Shown here one piece after another: positions 18,174 through 28,108 of a DNA stretch of 54,006 bases (within the stretch, counting starts at the first letter, position 1; each line of letters begins with the position of its first letter). A model generated the notes under the pieces. It made no database searches. It was not told the origin of the DNA and saw only the letters and a list, made by a program, of their open reading frames with translations. The stretch lies in NCBI GenBank assembly GCA_902522915.1, contig CABYXQ010000003.1, positions 1-54,006 of the forward strand. The letters run 5' to 3'. Both the position numbers and the translations under genes were made by a program. Source of the stretch: an uncultured Pelagibacteraceae bacterium. GTDB taxonomy: Bacteria > Pseudomonadota > Alphaproteobacteria > Pelagibacterales > Pelagibacteraceae.

Positions 18174-18911
18174 TTAATTAGGAATTTTGCATACAGGAAT
18201 AGGCTCCATTTTATGCAAATTTTGTTTTCTTATTAGCTCGTATTTATCTCTATTAGGTGAATTAGGATTTTTCATTGCCTCTTCAAGCTCTTGATATTTT
18301 AAACCAAGTTGACCTTCATCAGTTCTTCCATCATCCCACAATCCATCAGTTGGAGCAGCATCTATTATCTCTTGTAAAATTCCTAATTCTTTTCCAAGCT
18401 CCCAAATTTCAGTTTTATTACAATCCGCTATGGGAGAAATATCAACTCCTCCATCTCCATACTTTGTATAAAAACCTACTCCAAAATCTTCAACTTTATT
18501 TCCTGTACCTACAACAATTCCCTTATTTGCTGCAGCCACCTGATAAAGAGTTGTCATTCTTAATCTAGCTCGTGAATTTGCCATACCATGTTCGTTATCA
18601 AATTTAGATAAACTAGCATTAAATGCCAAAAATAATTCATCTAAGTTAACAGTATGTGCTTCTACGTTTGTAAAATTTTTAACTAACCATTCTTGATGTT
18701 TTAAACTTAAATCATGCTGATGAGACTTTTGTTTAATTGGCATAGATAAAACAATTGTTTTTAAACCAGTCATCGCACTTAAAGTACTTGATACAGAAGA
18801 GTCAATTCCTCCTGAAATACCTAAAACTAATGATTGTGCCTTACTTGGCATATTATTTGCGTAATTTTTTATCCAATTAGAAATAAAATTTATTTTTTCT
18901 GTTACATTCAT
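18174..18911 (-). CDS. nadE: ammonia-dependent NAD synthetase
   Basis: A 245-residue adenine nucleotide alpha-hydrolase-fold enzyme with the PP-loop LGISGGIDSSVSS (about residues 29-41), VVGTGNKVEDFGVGFYTKYGDGGVD and CNKTEIWELGK. It lacks the N-terminal glutaminase domain of the long NadE, so it should use free ammonia to amidate deamido-NAD. A 45-bp gap to cysS and 38-bp gap from the DAHP synthase fit one long transcript. Confidence 0.94.
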   Translation of the reverse strand: MNVTEKINFISNWIKNYANNMPSKAQSLVLGISGGIDSSVSSTLSAMTGLKTIVLSMPIKQKSHQHDLSLKHQEWLVKNFTNVEAHTVNLDELFLAFNASLSKFDNEHGMANSRARLRMTTLYQVAAANKGIVVGTGNKVEDFGVGFYTKYGDGGVDISPIADCNKTEIWELGKELGILQEIIDAAPTDGLWDDGRTDEGQLGLKYQELEEAMKNPNSPNRDKYELIRKQNLHKMEPIPVCKIPN

Positions 18912-18949
18912 GGCTTTAAAATAATCTCTATTGATATTTTTGCAATGCC

Positions 18950-20329
18950 TTAAGATGCCGCTCTATCTGCATTTTTAGAATATGAGCTATTCTTTTTAAT
19001 CTCATCTGAAATTAAGAAAGCTAATTCTAGTGCCTGATTTGCGTTAAGTCTTGGGTCGCAGTGAGTATGATATCGTGAAGATAAATCTTTTTCAGATATT
19101 TTTTGAGCACCACCTATACACTCAGTTACATTTTGACCAGTAAGCTCAATATGAAGACCTCCTGCATAGCTACCTTCGCTATGATGACAAGCAAATACAT
19201 TTTTAACTTCTTTAAGTACACTGTTAAATGGTCTTGTCTTAAATCCTGTAGCAGCTTGAATTGTGTTTCCATGGCACGGATCACACGACCAGATTACATT
19301 TAACCCTTCTTTTTTAATTGCTCTAATAAGTTTTGGTAAGTGCTTTGAAACATTGTCTGCACCAAATCTTGAAATCAGTGTAATTTTACCTTTTTCATTT
19401 TTTGGATTTATTCTATTACAAAGATTAATTAAATCATCAACTTTTAAGGTTGGTCCACATTTAATTCCAATTGGATTTTCTATTCCTCTACAAAATTCAA
19501 CATGTCCTCCATCTAATTGTCTAGTTCTATCCCCTATCCAAACAAAATGAGCTGAGGTATCGTGATTTTCTCCAGTCGTGGAATCTACTCTGGTCATTCT
19601 TTCTTCAAACGGGAGCAATAAAGCTTCATGTGAAGTCCAAAAGTTAACTGTTTTTAATCTTCTGTTAAAGTCCGAATTAATTCCGCAAGCATCCATAAAT
19701 GCTAAAGCATCCGCTATCCTATCCTCTAAATCTTTAAACCTCTTTAATTCGGGAGAATTTTTAATAAATCCCAAGTTCCAAGTATGAACATTTTTTAAAT
19801 CTGCAAAACCACCATGACAAAAAGCTCTAATCAAATTTAAAGTTGCTGCAGATTGCGAATAAGCCTTAAATAGTCTTTTTGGATCTGGAATCCTTGCTTT
19901 TTCAGTAAATTCCATTCCATTTATGTTGTCTCCTAAATAACTTGGAAGTTCAACACCATTTTTTGTTTCAACAGGTGAACTTCTTGGTTTTGAAAATTGT
20001 CCAGCTATTCTTCCAACTTTAACTACTGGTAATGATGCTGAATAAGTTAGAACTAATGACATTTGAAGCATCAATTTAAAAGTATCTCTTATATTATCTG
20101 GATTAAATTCTGCAAAACTTTCAGCACAATCTCCTCCTTGAAGCAAGAAAGCTTTACCATCTACCACTTCAGCAAGCTGAGATTTTAAATGACGAGTTTC
20201 TCCAGCAAACACTAATGGTGGAAATGCTCCAATCTTATCCAAAACTTTATCCAACTCTTTTTTGTTCGGATACTCAGGAATGTGTTTAACTGGATATTTT
20301 CTCCAACTATTTTTTTTCCAATTTTTCAT
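18950..20329 (-). CDS. class II 3-deoxy-7-phosphoheptulonate (DAHP) synthase
   Basis: First step of the shikimate pathway, condensing PEP and erythrose-4-phosphate. The class II (plant/AroH-like) signatures are [54 protein letters not shown] and [10 protein letters not shown], and ECIGG near the end. The track start at 20335 is a TTG; an ATG two codons on (20329) gives 459 residues and is preferred. It lies between glmS and nadE on the minus strand. Confidence 0.93.
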   Translation of the reverse strand: MKNWKKNSWRKYPVKHIPEYPNKKELDKVLDKIGAFPPLVFAGETRHLKSQLAEVVDGKAFLLQGGDCAESFAEFNPDNIRDTFKLMLQMSLVLTYSASLPVVKVGRIAGQFSKPRSSPVETKNGVELPSYLGDNINGMEFTEKARIPDPKRLFKAYSQSAATLNLIRAFCHGGFADLKNVHTWNLGFIKNSPELKRFKDLEDRIADALAFMDACGINSDFNRRLKTVNFWTSHEALLLPFEERMTRVDSTTGENHDTSAHFVWIGDRTRQLDGGHVEFCRGIENPIGIKCGPTLKVDDLINLCNRINPKNEKGKITLISRFGADNVSKHLPKLIRAIKKEGLNVIWSCDPCHGNTIQAATGFKTRPFNSVLKEVKNVFACHHSEGSYAGGLHIELTGQNVTECIGGAQKISEKDLSSRYHTHCDPRLNANQALELAFLISDEIKKNSSYSKNADRAAS

Positions 20330-20364
20330 ATTCAACTGAGGATTGTTTTAACAGAGTTTTAACT

Positions 20365-22185
20365 TTATTCAACAGTAACAGATTTAGCCAAGTTTCTCGG
20401 CTTATCAATGTCATATCCTTTTTTAAGAGCCGAATAATATGCAAGTTTTTGAAGTGGTATTGTTAAAAGAAATGGAAGTAAGTCATTATTTGTATTTTCA
20501 ACTTCAATTGTCTCCCAAATATTCTCTGAAACAACCTCGTCTTTGCTTTTATTGGTTATTAATAAAACTTTCGCACCTCTTGCAATAACTTCCTGCATAT
20601 TTGAAATTGTCTTTTTATAATAGTTATCTCTTGGTGCTAAAACTACAACAGGCATACCCTCTTCTATAAGGGCTAACGGACCGTGTTTCATTTCACCTGC
20701 AGGATATCCTTCTGCATGAATATAAGATAGTTCTTTTAATTTTAATGCACCCTCTAAAGCTATTGGATAAGAAAATCCTCTTCCTAAAAACATTGAGCCT
20801 TTTGCTTCATTAAAGGTTGAAGATATTGCCTGAATATCATTATCATGAAGCAATGTTTTTTCAATTAAACTTGGTAAAACTTTTAAATCATTTATTTTTT
20901 CATGATATTGATTTTTATCAATTTCGTTTCTTAATGAACTTAATTTTAAAGCTAATATATACAATATCAATATTTGCCCTAAGAAAGCTTTTGTTGAAGC
21001 AACACCAATCTCAGGACCACAATGTATCGGTAGTATAAAGTTAGAGTCTCTTGCAATTGAGCTTTCAATTACATTAACAACAGCACAAGTTTTCATTTTA
21101 TTTTTATTACATAAATCAAGAGCTGCATAAGTATCAGCAGTTTCTCCTGATTGTGAAACAAAAATATAAAGCGTATCTTCTTTAAATCTATTTTTTCTGT
21201 ATCTAAACTCTGAAGCTATATCTATATTTACATCTAAATTAGTTAATTCTTCAAACCAATATTTAGCGATCAGGCAAGAGTGATATGCTGTTCCACATCC
21301 AATTAAAGTTATTGATTTAATCTCGTCTATTTTCCATGGAAAATTAAATATATTTATATCGTTGTTTAGATTATCTACATATTCTTTAATTCCGGTTTTA
21401 ATTGTTGTTGGTTGTTCTTCAATTTCTTTTGCCATGAAATGTTTAAAATCCCCTTTATCATATTTCGCATCGTCTGATGAAAGCTCTAATATTTTTTTAT
21501 TTACTTTTTTTCCTTCATCACTAAAGAAAAGAACTTGATCTTTTTTTACTATACAAAATTCACCATCATCAAGATAAGTAACTTTATTTGTCATTGATTT
21601 TAATGCATATGAATCTGATCCCAAATAATTTTCATTTGGTCCATAACCAACAGCTAAAGGTGAGCCCCTTCTTGCTCCTACAATTAAATCTGGAATATCT
21701 TTAAATACAATACCTAAAGCAAAACTACCATGAAGTTGTTGAAGTGTTTTTGTAATTGCCTCCTCTAATTCTGCAGTTTTTAAATTTTCAGTAATCAAAT
21801 GAACAATTACCTCCGTATCTGTTTGTGATTTAAAATTATGACCTTTGCTAATTAAAAACTTTTTTAATATTGTTGAATTTTCAATTATTCCATTATGTAC
21901 GACAGAAACATTGTGAGAGGAATGTGGGTGAGCATTAATACTATTTGGAACACCATGAGTTGCCCATCTAACATGACCAATGCCAATATTTCCTTTTAAA
22001 TTTTTTAAATCAAAGTTTTGCTCTAAAGTATCGACCCTACCTTCAGATTTAACCTCATTAATGACTCCATTGGATAATGTTGCTAAACCAGCAGAGTCAT
22101 AGCCTCTATATTCCAATTTTTTTAAAGAATTAATTATTGTTGCTGAAACAGATTTGTTGCTAGATATTCCGATTATTCCACACAT
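20365..22185 (-). CDS. glmS: glutamine-fructose-6-phosphate aminotransferase
   Basis: A 606-residue enzyme making glucosamine-6-phosphate for the cell wall and LPS. Cys2 of MCGIIGISSN is the glutaminase nucleophile (class II GATase, about residues 1-230), followed by two SIS domains (FVSQSGETADTY; FLGRGFSYPIALEGALKLKEL) and the usual ending DKPRNLAKSVTVE. It starts 3 bp after the glmU-like gene. No glmS ribozyme is possible in so small a gap. Confidence 0.96.
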   Translation of the reverse strand: MCGIIGISSNKSVSATIINSLKKLEYRGYDSAGLATLSNGVINEVKSEGRVDTLEQNFDLKNLKGNIGIGHVRWATHGVPNSINAHPHSSHNVSVVHNGIIENSTILKKFLISKGHNFKSQTDTEVIVHLITENLKTAELEEAITKTLQQLHGSFALGIVFKDIPDLIVGARRGSPLAVGYGPNENYLGSDSYALKSMTNKVTYLDDGEFCIVKKDQVLFFSDEGKKVNKKILELSSDDAKYDKGDFKHFMAKEIEEQPTTIKTGIKEYVDNLNNDINIFNFPWKIDEIKSITLIGCGTAYHSCLIAKYWFEELTNLDVNIDIASEFRYRKNRFKEDTLYIFVSQSGETADTYAALDLCNKNKMKTCAVVNVIESSIARDSNFILPIHCGPEIGVASTKAFLGQILILYILALKLSSLRNEIDKNQYHEKINDLKVLPSLIEKTLLHDNDIQAISSTFNEAKGSMFLGRGFSYPIALEGALKLKELSYIHAEGYPAGEMKHGPLALIEEGMPVVVLAPRDNYYKKTISNMQEVIARGAKVLLITNKSKDEVVSENIWETIEVENTNNDLLPFLLTIPLQKLAYYSALKKGYDIDKPRNLAKSVTVE

Positions 22186-22188
22186 ATA

Positions 22189-22797
22189 TTATTTTTTTCT
22201 TTTATAATTTTTAATTTCCAATTGTTCAGATCTTGTTAACGCTAGAGATTTTTGTTTAACATTTTTTGTTATAACTGATCCTGCTCCAACAATACTTTCT
22301 TTATAAATGGTAATAGGAGCAACTAAAGATGAATTAGATCCAATAAATACATTGTCTTTAATTTTTGTTTTACTCTTTTTAACTCCATCATAATTACATG
22401 TAATTGTACCAGCACCAATATTTACTGATTTTCCAAGATCACTATCGCCAATATAAGAAAGATGATTTATTTTAGATTTTTTTCCAACAATACTTTTTTT
22501 TATCTCAACAAAGTTTCCAATTCTAGATCCTTCTTTTAAAATTGTTTCTGGTCTTATTCTTGCGTAAGGACCAACCTCAACTTTATTTTCAATTTTACAA
22601 GATTCCAAATGGGAAAATGATTTAATTACCACATTATTACCAATTTTAACTTTTGATCCAATTACAACGTATGGTTCTATAGAGACATTCTTGCCAATCT
22701 TTGTGTCGTTTGAAAAAAAAATAGTTTCTGGTCCGATCATTTTCACACCTAATTTAATAAATTTATTTCTTAATTTTTTTTGATTTAAACTTTTCAT
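22189..22797 (-). CDS. GlmU acetyltransferase domain only (lacks uridyltransferase half)
   Basis: A 202-residue left-handed beta-helix matching the C-terminal half of GlmU. It begins at the inter-domain helix (NQKKLRNKFIKLGVKMIGP) and then has the GlmU acetyltransferase residues in YARIRPE, NFVEIKKS, NHLSYIGDSD and NIGAGTITCNYDGVKKSK. It should acetylate glucosamine-1-phosphate. The N-terminal pyrophosphorylase domain is absent, and upstream sequence is intergenic, so this is not a frame break visible here. UDP-GlcNAc synthesis would need the other half from elsewhere. It forms a pair with glmS. Confidence 0.85.
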   Translation of the reverse strand: MKSLNQKKLRNKFIKLGVKMIGPETIFFSNDTKIGKNVSIEPYVVIGSKVKIGNNVVIKSFSHLESCKIENKVEVGPYARIRPETILKEGSRIGNFVEIKKSIVGKKSKINHLSYIGDSDLGKSVNIGAGTITCNYDGVKKSKTKIKDNVFIGSNSSLVAPITIYKESIVGAGSVITKNVKQKSLALTRSEQLEIKNYKRKK

Positions 22798-22866
22798 TTT
22801 GAAATTGTTTACATTAAGTATATATGTTGATTAATTCACAATTTATTTCTTTAAAATACTTTAATA

Positions 22867-23550
22867 ATGAAACAAAAATTTACAGTTTTATTCGATTTAG
22901 ATGGTACTTTAGTTGATACAGCGCCTGATCTAATGAGAGCACACAATCATGTAATGAAAAAGTTCGGCTACCCAACCAAATCAACAGAAGAAATTAGAAG
23001 TCTTGTGGGCCAAGGTGCAGCAGCAATGCTTGGTAGATCTATTTGGGGTCAAGCAAAAAAAGAATTTAGTAAAGTTGATGATGAAAAAGTTAAAAAAGAA
23101 ATGATTAATGAATTTATAGATTACTATGGAAAAAATATTATTCACGAAAGTACCTTAATAAATGGAGTTAAAGAATTTTTAATTTGGTGTAAAAATAAGG
23201 ATATTCAAATGGCAGTATGCACAAATAAGACTGAACATTTGGCAGTTGACTTATTAAAAAAAATTAAAATTTATGAATTTTTTGAATATGTTGCTGGTCA
23301 TAATACTTTTGAATATTGTAAACCTGATCCAAGACATCTTACAACTATTATAGAAATATTAGATGGAGATATTAGCAAATCTATAATGATTGGGGATAGT
23401 GAAACTGATGCAAATTCTGCCAAAGCTGCGGGAATACCGGTTATTTTATTAGAGGATGGTTACACTGAAAAAAATATAACAGAAATATATCATAATCACC
23501 TAATAAAAGACTTTATCGGTATTGAAAAAATAGTTTCTAAATATCTTTAA
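22867..23550 (+). CDS. gph: phosphoglycolate phosphatase-like HAD hydrolase
   Basis: A 227-residue HAD enzyme with the nucleophile motif FDLDGTLVDTAPDL (Asp10, Asp12), motif II in VCTNKTE and acidic motif IV in IGDSETDANSAKAAG, plus the Gph-like cap with SLVGQGAAAMLGRS. It probably removes phosphate from 2-phosphoglycolate. It is divergent from the glmU-like gene (69 bp apart) and is followed after 54 bp by prpD. Confidence 0.85.
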   Translation: MKQKFTVLFDLDGTLVDTAPDLMRAHNHVMKKFGYPTKSTEEIRSLVGQGAAAMLGRSIWGQAKKEFSKVDDEKVKKEMINEFIDYYGKNIIHESTLINGVKEFLIWCKNKDIQMAVCTNKTEHLAVDLLKKIKIYEFFEYVAGHNTFEYCKPDPRHLTTIIEILDGDISKSIMIGDSETDANSAKAAGIPVILLEDGYTEKNITEIYHNHLIKDFIGIEKIVSKYL

Positions 23551-23592
23551 TATTGATTAATTTTTTTTAACTATTAAAACAAAATTACGATT

Positions 23593-23598
23593 AAGGAG
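23593..23598 (+). promoter_or_regulatory. ribosome binding site deciding the prpD TTG start
   Basis: AAGGAG at 23593-23598 lies 6 bp before a TTG (23605). No ATG is near the expected N-terminus ([11 protein letters not shown]), so this strong Shine-Dalgarno supports TTG as the real start. Confidence 0.7.
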
Positions 23599-23604
23599 TT
23601 TTTT

Positions 23605-25107
23605 TTGTTATTACATACAGTTAAAGTATATCCGTCTAAAATTCATCTTCCAAAGAAGAAACAACTTGCCTGGAAAATAGCTGAGATAGCTAGCGATAAT
23701 GCCAAATTAAATAAAGACGCAATTGAAATGGTTATAAACAGAATAATTGATAATGCTTCAGTTGCTATCGCATCTTTAAATAGAAAACCGGTCATTTCTT
23801 CGAGAGAAATGGCTATAAAACATTCTAGAAAAAATGGAGCAACTATATTTGGAGTAAATTCAAAACTAAAATTTGATTGTGAATGGGCTGCTTGGTCAAA
23901 CGGAACAGCTGTAAGAGAACTAGATTTTCACGATACTTTTTTAGCTGCAGACTATAGCCACCCAGGTGATAACATCCCACCTCTAATAAGTGTAGCACAA
24001 CAAAATAAAAAAAGTGGCTTAGATTTATTAAGAGGAATTATTACAGCCTATGAAGTTCAAGTAAATTTGGTAAAAGGAATTTGCCTTCATAAACATAAGG
24101 TAGATCATATCGCTCATTTAGGGCCAAGTGTGGCTGCTGGCTTAGGAGCAATGCTTAAACTTAATACTGAAACTATTTATCAAGCTATTCAACAAGCCTT
24201 GCATACAACAGTATCAACAAGACAATCAAGAAAAGGACAGATATCAAGCTGGAAAGCTTATGCACCAGCTCACGCAGGTAAACTTGCAATTGAGTCAGTT
24301 GACAGAGTTATGAGAGGTGAAGGTGCGCCTAGTCCAATTTATGAAGGTGAGGATAGCGTTATTGCAAGAATATTAGATGGTAAAAAAGCAAATTATAAAG
24401 TTCCTTTACCTAAAAAGGGACAAAGTAAAAAAGCAATTCTAGAAACTTATACTAAAGAATACTCTGCTGAATATCAGTCACAAGCATTAATAGATTTAGC
24501 TAAAAAATTAAAAAAGAAGATATCAAATTTAAAAAATATTAAAAAAATAAATATTTTTACTAGTCACCATACTCATTATGTTATTGGAACCGGTGCTAAC
24601 GACCCTCAAAAAATGGATCCTAACGCTAGTAGAGAAACTTTAGATCATTCTATAATGTACATATTTGCTGTGGCTTTAGAGGATGGAGATTGGCATCATG
24701 TGAAATCCTATACAAAAGCAAGAGCCAACAGAAAAAGTACAATTAAAATTTGGAGATCAATTAGAACTTTCGAAGATAAAAAATGGACTAAAAAATATCA
24801 CGATCCAAATCCAATGAAAAAATCATTTGGAGCAAAAGTTGTTGTAACATTAAATAATGGCATGAAAATAACTGAAGAACTTGATCGTGCAGATGCACAC
24901 CCATATGGAGCAAGACCGTTTAAAAGAAAAAATTACATTAAAAAATTTTTGACCTTGACTGAAGATATTTTGGATAAAAAAGAAAGCAATCGATTTTTAA
25001 AAATTGTACAAAAACTACAAAAATTAAAAAAAGGTGAATTAAATAAATTAAATATTGAAGTTAAAAAAAGTAAATTGAAAAGAAATTTAAAAAAAGGAAT
25101 TTTTTAA
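23605..25107 (+). CDS. prpD: 2-methylcitrate dehydratase, MmgE/PrpD family
   Basis: A 500-residue MmgE/PrpD protein with [18 protein letters not shown] (about residues 109-126), [36 protein letters not shown] and [13 protein letters not shown]. It dehydrates 2-methylcitrate to 2-methylaconitate in propionyl-CoA breakdown. It starts with TTG behind a clear AAGGAG. Its stop overlaps the prpB ATG by one base, so D, B and C are very likely one operon. Confidence 0.9.
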   Translation: MLLHTVKVYPSKIHLPKKKQLAWKIAEIASDNAKLNKDAIEMVINRIIDNASVAIASLNRKPVISSREMAIKHSRKNGATIFGVNSKLKFDCEWAAWSNGTAVRELDFHDTFLAADYSHPGDNIPPLISVAQQNKKSGLDLLRGIITAYEVQVNLVKGICLHKHKVDHIAHLGPSVAAGLGAMLKLNTETIYQAIQQALHTTVSTRQSRKGQISSWKAYAPAHAGKLAIESVDRVMRGEGAPSPIYEGEDSVIARILDGKKANYKVPLPKKGQSKKAILETYTKEYSAEYQSQALIDLAKKLKKKISNLKNIKKINIFTSHHTHYVIGTGANDPQKMDPNASRETLDHSIMYIFAVALEDGDWHHVKSYTKARANRKSTIKIWRSIRTFEDKKWTKKYHDPNPMKKSFGAKVVVTLNNGMKITEELDRADAHPYGARPFKRKNYIKKFLTLTEDILDKKESNRFLKIVQKLQKLKKGELNKLNIEVKKSKLKRNLKKGIF

Positions 25108-26003
25108 TGCACTTTATAGAAAAAGAGCCGAGTCAAAAAAGAATAGATTTTGATAATAAATTAAAATCTAATAAAATATTAAGAATTCCGGGAGCGTATA
25201 ATCCATTAACGGCAAAATTAATTGAAGAAATTGGATACGATGCAGTTTATGTTTCTGGCGGTGTTATGGCCAATGATCTTGGTTTTCCTGATATTGGCTT
25301 AACAACATTACAAGATGTAAGTACAAGATCTTATTTAATTGCTAGAACAACAAACCTTCCAACAATAGTAGACATCGATACGGGATTTAAATCTTGTAAA
25401 GAAACAATAGAAACTTTTGAAGAATTTGGAATTACTGGTGTTCACCTAGAGGATCAAATTGAAAGAAAAAGGTGTGGTCATCTAGAGAATAAGGAACTGA
25501 TTTCAACTGATGAAATGGTCAAAAAAATTAAAGAATGTGTAGCGACAAAAAAAGATCAAAACTTCAAAATTATCGCTCGTTCAGATGCAAAAAGTGTTGA
25601 AGGAATTGATAAAATGATTGAGAGATGTAAAGCATACATTGATGCAGGTGCTGAAATTATTTTTCCTGAAGCACTACATGACGAAAAAGATTTTGAAAAA
25701 GTTAGAAAGGAATTATCTTGTTATCTCCTAGCTAATATGACTGAATTTGGTAAATCTAAATTGTTTAATTACAAAGAATTAGAAAATTTTGGATATAATA
25801 TTGTTATTTATCCAGTAACTACACAACGATTAGCTATGAAAAATGTAGAAGATGGCTTGAGAGACATTTATGCAAATGGACATCAAAATAATATAATAGA
25901 TAAAATGCAAACAAGAAAAAGATTATATGAATTAGTTGATTATGAAAAATATAAGTCACTAGATGAAAAGATTTATAATTTTAATACAGAAGGTCATGAA
26001 TAA
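25107..26003 (+). CDS. prpB: 2-methylisocitrate lyase
   Basis: A 298-residue isocitrate lyase/PEP mutase-family barrel. VYVSGGVMANDLGFPDIGL, VDIDTGF, HLEDQIERKRCGHLENKEL (the KRCGH loop carries the catalytic Cys) and IIARSDAK are characteristic. It splits 2-methylisocitrate into pyruvate and succinate. One-base overlaps (TAATG) join it to prpD and prpC. Confidence 0.92.
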   Translation: MHFIEKEPSQKRIDFDNKLKSNKILRIPGAYNPLTAKLIEEIGYDAVYVSGGVMANDLGFPDIGLTTLQDVSTRSYLIARTTNLPTIVDIDTGFKSCKETIETFEEFGITGVHLEDQIERKRCGHLENKELISTDEMVKKIKECVATKKDQNFKIIARSDAKSVEGIDKMIERCKAYIDAGAEIIFPEALHDEKDFEKVRKELSCYLLANMTEFGKSKLFNYKELENFGYNIVIYPVTTQRLAMKNVEDGLRDIYANGHQNNIIDKMQTRKRLYELVDYEKYKSLDEKIYNFNTEGHE

Positions 26004-27127
26004 TGAGTGATGACATAAAAAAAGGTTTACTTGGAATAGTTGTTGATGAAACAGAAGTTTCAAAAGTTATGCCTGAAATTAATTCTCTTACCTATAGAGG
26101 TTACGCGGCTCAAGATTTGTGTTCAAAATGCAAGTTTGAAGAGGTTGCTTACTTAATTTTAAATGGAGAACTTCCTAATAAAAAACAATTAAAACAATTT
26201 GAAAACCAAGAAAGAAAAGAGAGAAAGCTTTCTAAAACTATACTTGAAGATATTAAAAAATTTCCAAAAAAAGCTCATCCTATGGATGTTGCGAGAACTG
26301 CTGTAAGTATAATGGGACTTGAGGATAAAGAAACAAAAGATAATTCACCTAAAGCAAATATGCGTAAAGTAATGAGAATTTTTGCAAAAACACCTGTTGC
26401 TTTAGCTGCTTTTTACAGATCAAGAAAAGGGAAAAAAATTATACCACCAAAAAAAAATCTTTCGTTTTCAGAAAACTTTTTCCATATGTGTTTTGGTAAA
26501 GTACCAAATAAAGATATTGTAAAAGCATTTGATGTTTCTTTAATTCTTTACGCTGAACATAGTTTTAATGTTTCAACTTTTACAGCAAGAACTATTACAA
26601 GCAGTTTGTCAGATATTCATGGTGCAATAACTGGAGCTATTGCAAGTCTTAAAGGACCTTTGCACGGAGGTGCTAATGAAGAAGTAATGCATATGATGAA
26701 TAAGATTAAAAAACCAGAAAATGCACTTAAATGGATTAATAATGCATTAGATAACAAAGATGTTGTAATGGGATTTGGCCATAGAGTTTACAAAAGTGGT
26801 GACTCTAGAGTTCCCACTATGAGAGAATACTTTGGAAAAGTTGCAAAAATTAAAAAAGATAAAAAGCTTGAAAAAATTTATAATATTGTTGAAAAGGTAA
26901 TGATCGAAAGAAAAGATATTCATCCAAATGTAGACTACCCTACAGGACCCACTTATCATTTGATGGGTTTTGATACTGATTTTTTTACACCAATATTTGT
27001 AATTTCAAGAATAACAGGTTGGTCAGCTCATGTAATGGAACAACACGCAGCAAATAAGCTCATCAGACCTCTAGCTAGTTACAAAGGTAACAAGCATCGA
27101 AAAGTGATACAATTAAATCAGAGATAG
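26003..27127 (+). CDS. prpC: 2-methylcitrate synthase
   Basis: A 374-residue citrate synthase-family enzyme, shorter than the 430-residue TCA enzyme, as PrpC usually is. Catalytic residues lie in PLHGGANEEV, GFGHRVYKSGDSR and the Asp of MGFDTDFFTPIF; EHSFNVSTFTAR is also typical. The linkage to prpD and prpB supports methylcitrate synthase over citrate synthase. No prpE (propionyl-CoA synthetase) follows, so propionyl-CoA must come from another route. Confidence 0.9.
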   Translation: MSDDIKKGLLGIVVDETEVSKVMPEINSLTYRGYAAQDLCSKCKFEEVAYLILNGELPNKKQLKQFENQERKERKLSKTILEDIKKFPKKAHPMDVARTAVSIMGLEDKETKDNSPKANMRKVMRIFAKTPVALAAFYRSRKGKKIIPPKKNLSFSENFFHMCFGKVPNKDIVKAFDVSLILYAEHSFNVSTFTARTITSSLSDIHGAITGAIASLKGPLHGGANEEVMHMMNKIKKPENALKWINNALDNKDVVMGFGHRVYKSGDSRVPTMREYFGKVAKIKKDKKLEKIYNIVEKVMIERKDIHPNVDYPTGPTYHLMGFDTDFFTPIFVISRITGWSAHVMEQHAANKLIRPLASYKGNKHRKVIQLNQR

Positions 27128-27133
27128 TTTAAT

Positions 27134-27763
27134 TTAGTTTTTTTCTATTTTTGCAAATCTCTCATTACAAATAATTTCACATTTAAATTTATGTTTATTT
27201 GTAAACTCATCGATTGCTTGTTTGACACCAGGTGCGTATGTTAAGTCATAGTCATCACACAAAACTGTTCCGCTGTTATCAATTACCTTTTTGCAACAAT
27301 CTAAATCATTTTGAACAGTACTATATTCGTGCCCACCATCCAAAAAAACATAATCTATTTTTGACATATCAATTTTTTTTAATATTTTATTTGAGTTACC
27401 TTTTATTAAATGAACGTTATCTTTAAATTTACTAAGAAGATTATTTACTGCGCTTAAACTATAAGGATTCTCTTTTTTAATATATCTGTACCAAATAGTT
27501 TTTAATGGATTTGAAAATTTCGTGTTAGGTATTATTTCATCCTTATTTTCGATATTTTCTTCAAATAAATCTAAACCTATAAATTTAAAATTATTTTTGT
27601 GAACTTGATAAAGCAATTCACAAACATTTCTTGAAGTAACACCATGAAACACACCTACTTCTAGAAATACTTTAGGTCTTTTTTTTTTTATCTCTTCAAG
27701 AAAAAAATCACCGACCCCTTTTTGTTTAAGGCTAGTTTTTCTAAAGTATTTTTTATATTTCAT
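27134..27763 (-). CDS. class I SAM-dependent methyltransferase (Methyltransf_24-like)
   Basis: A 209-residue Rossmann-fold protein. KVFLEVGVFHGVTSRN is motif I, FIGLDLFEE motif II, VHLIKGNSNKIL and KIDYVFLDGGHEYSTVQNDL the later motifs, with VLCDDY and GVKQAIDEF at the end, like the Methyltransf_24 group often found near glycan genes. The substrate is unknown. It converges on prpC with a 6-bp gap. Confidence 0.75.
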   Translation of the reverse strand: MKYKKYFRKTSLKQKGVGDFFLEEIKKKRPKVFLEVGVFHGVTSRNVCELLYQVHKNNFKFIGLDLFEENIENKDEIIPNTKFSNPLKTIWYRYIKKENPYSLSAVNNLLSKFKDNVHLIKGNSNKILKKIDMSKIDYVFLDGGHEYSTVQNDLDCCKKVIDNSGTVLCDDYDLTYAPGVKQAIDEFTNKHKFKCEIICNERFAKIEKN

Positions 27764-27807
27764 AAAACTATTTATTAACTTTTTTTAAATTAAATAAATA
27801 ATAGCAC

Positions 27808-28056
27808 TTATTTAAGCATTTCTTTTTTTAGAAGTGAAATACCATTTTCTATTTTATGTTTATAAGATTCTTCAAAACTTTCTAATTGCCAACCTTCAAG
27901 CCTTTTTCTAATTTCTATGAGATTTTTAATCTTCCATTCATCAGTTGTATCTTGAATTTTCCAGATTTTTTTTTCTTCATTGTTTCGTCCGCATCCGTAA
28001 CAAAATCCTGTTACTGGATCGGTTTTACAAATACTAATACATGGTGAAACTATCAT
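27808..28056 (-). CDS. DUF1289-family small cysteine-rich protein
   Basis: An 82-residue protein with the DUF1289 pattern SPCISICKTDPVTGFCYGCGRN, four clustered Cys that probably bind metal, then a Trp-rich helix (EEKKIWKIQDTTDEWKIK). Function is unknown for the family. It follows nrdB by 52 bp in the same direction. Confidence 0.85.
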   Translation of the reverse strand: MIVSPCISICKTDPVTGFCYGCGRNNEEKKIWKIQDTTDEWKIKNLIEIRKRLEGWQLESFEESYKHKIENGISLLKKEMLK

Positions 28057-28108
28057 CCTGCTATATTAAATATCTTATATTTAACTATCCAGTTGTTTAT
28101 TGCAAATA

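Noticed and set aside
22186-22188. glmS ribozyme or riboswitch before glmS
   Set aside because: Only 3 bp separate glmS from the upstream gene.
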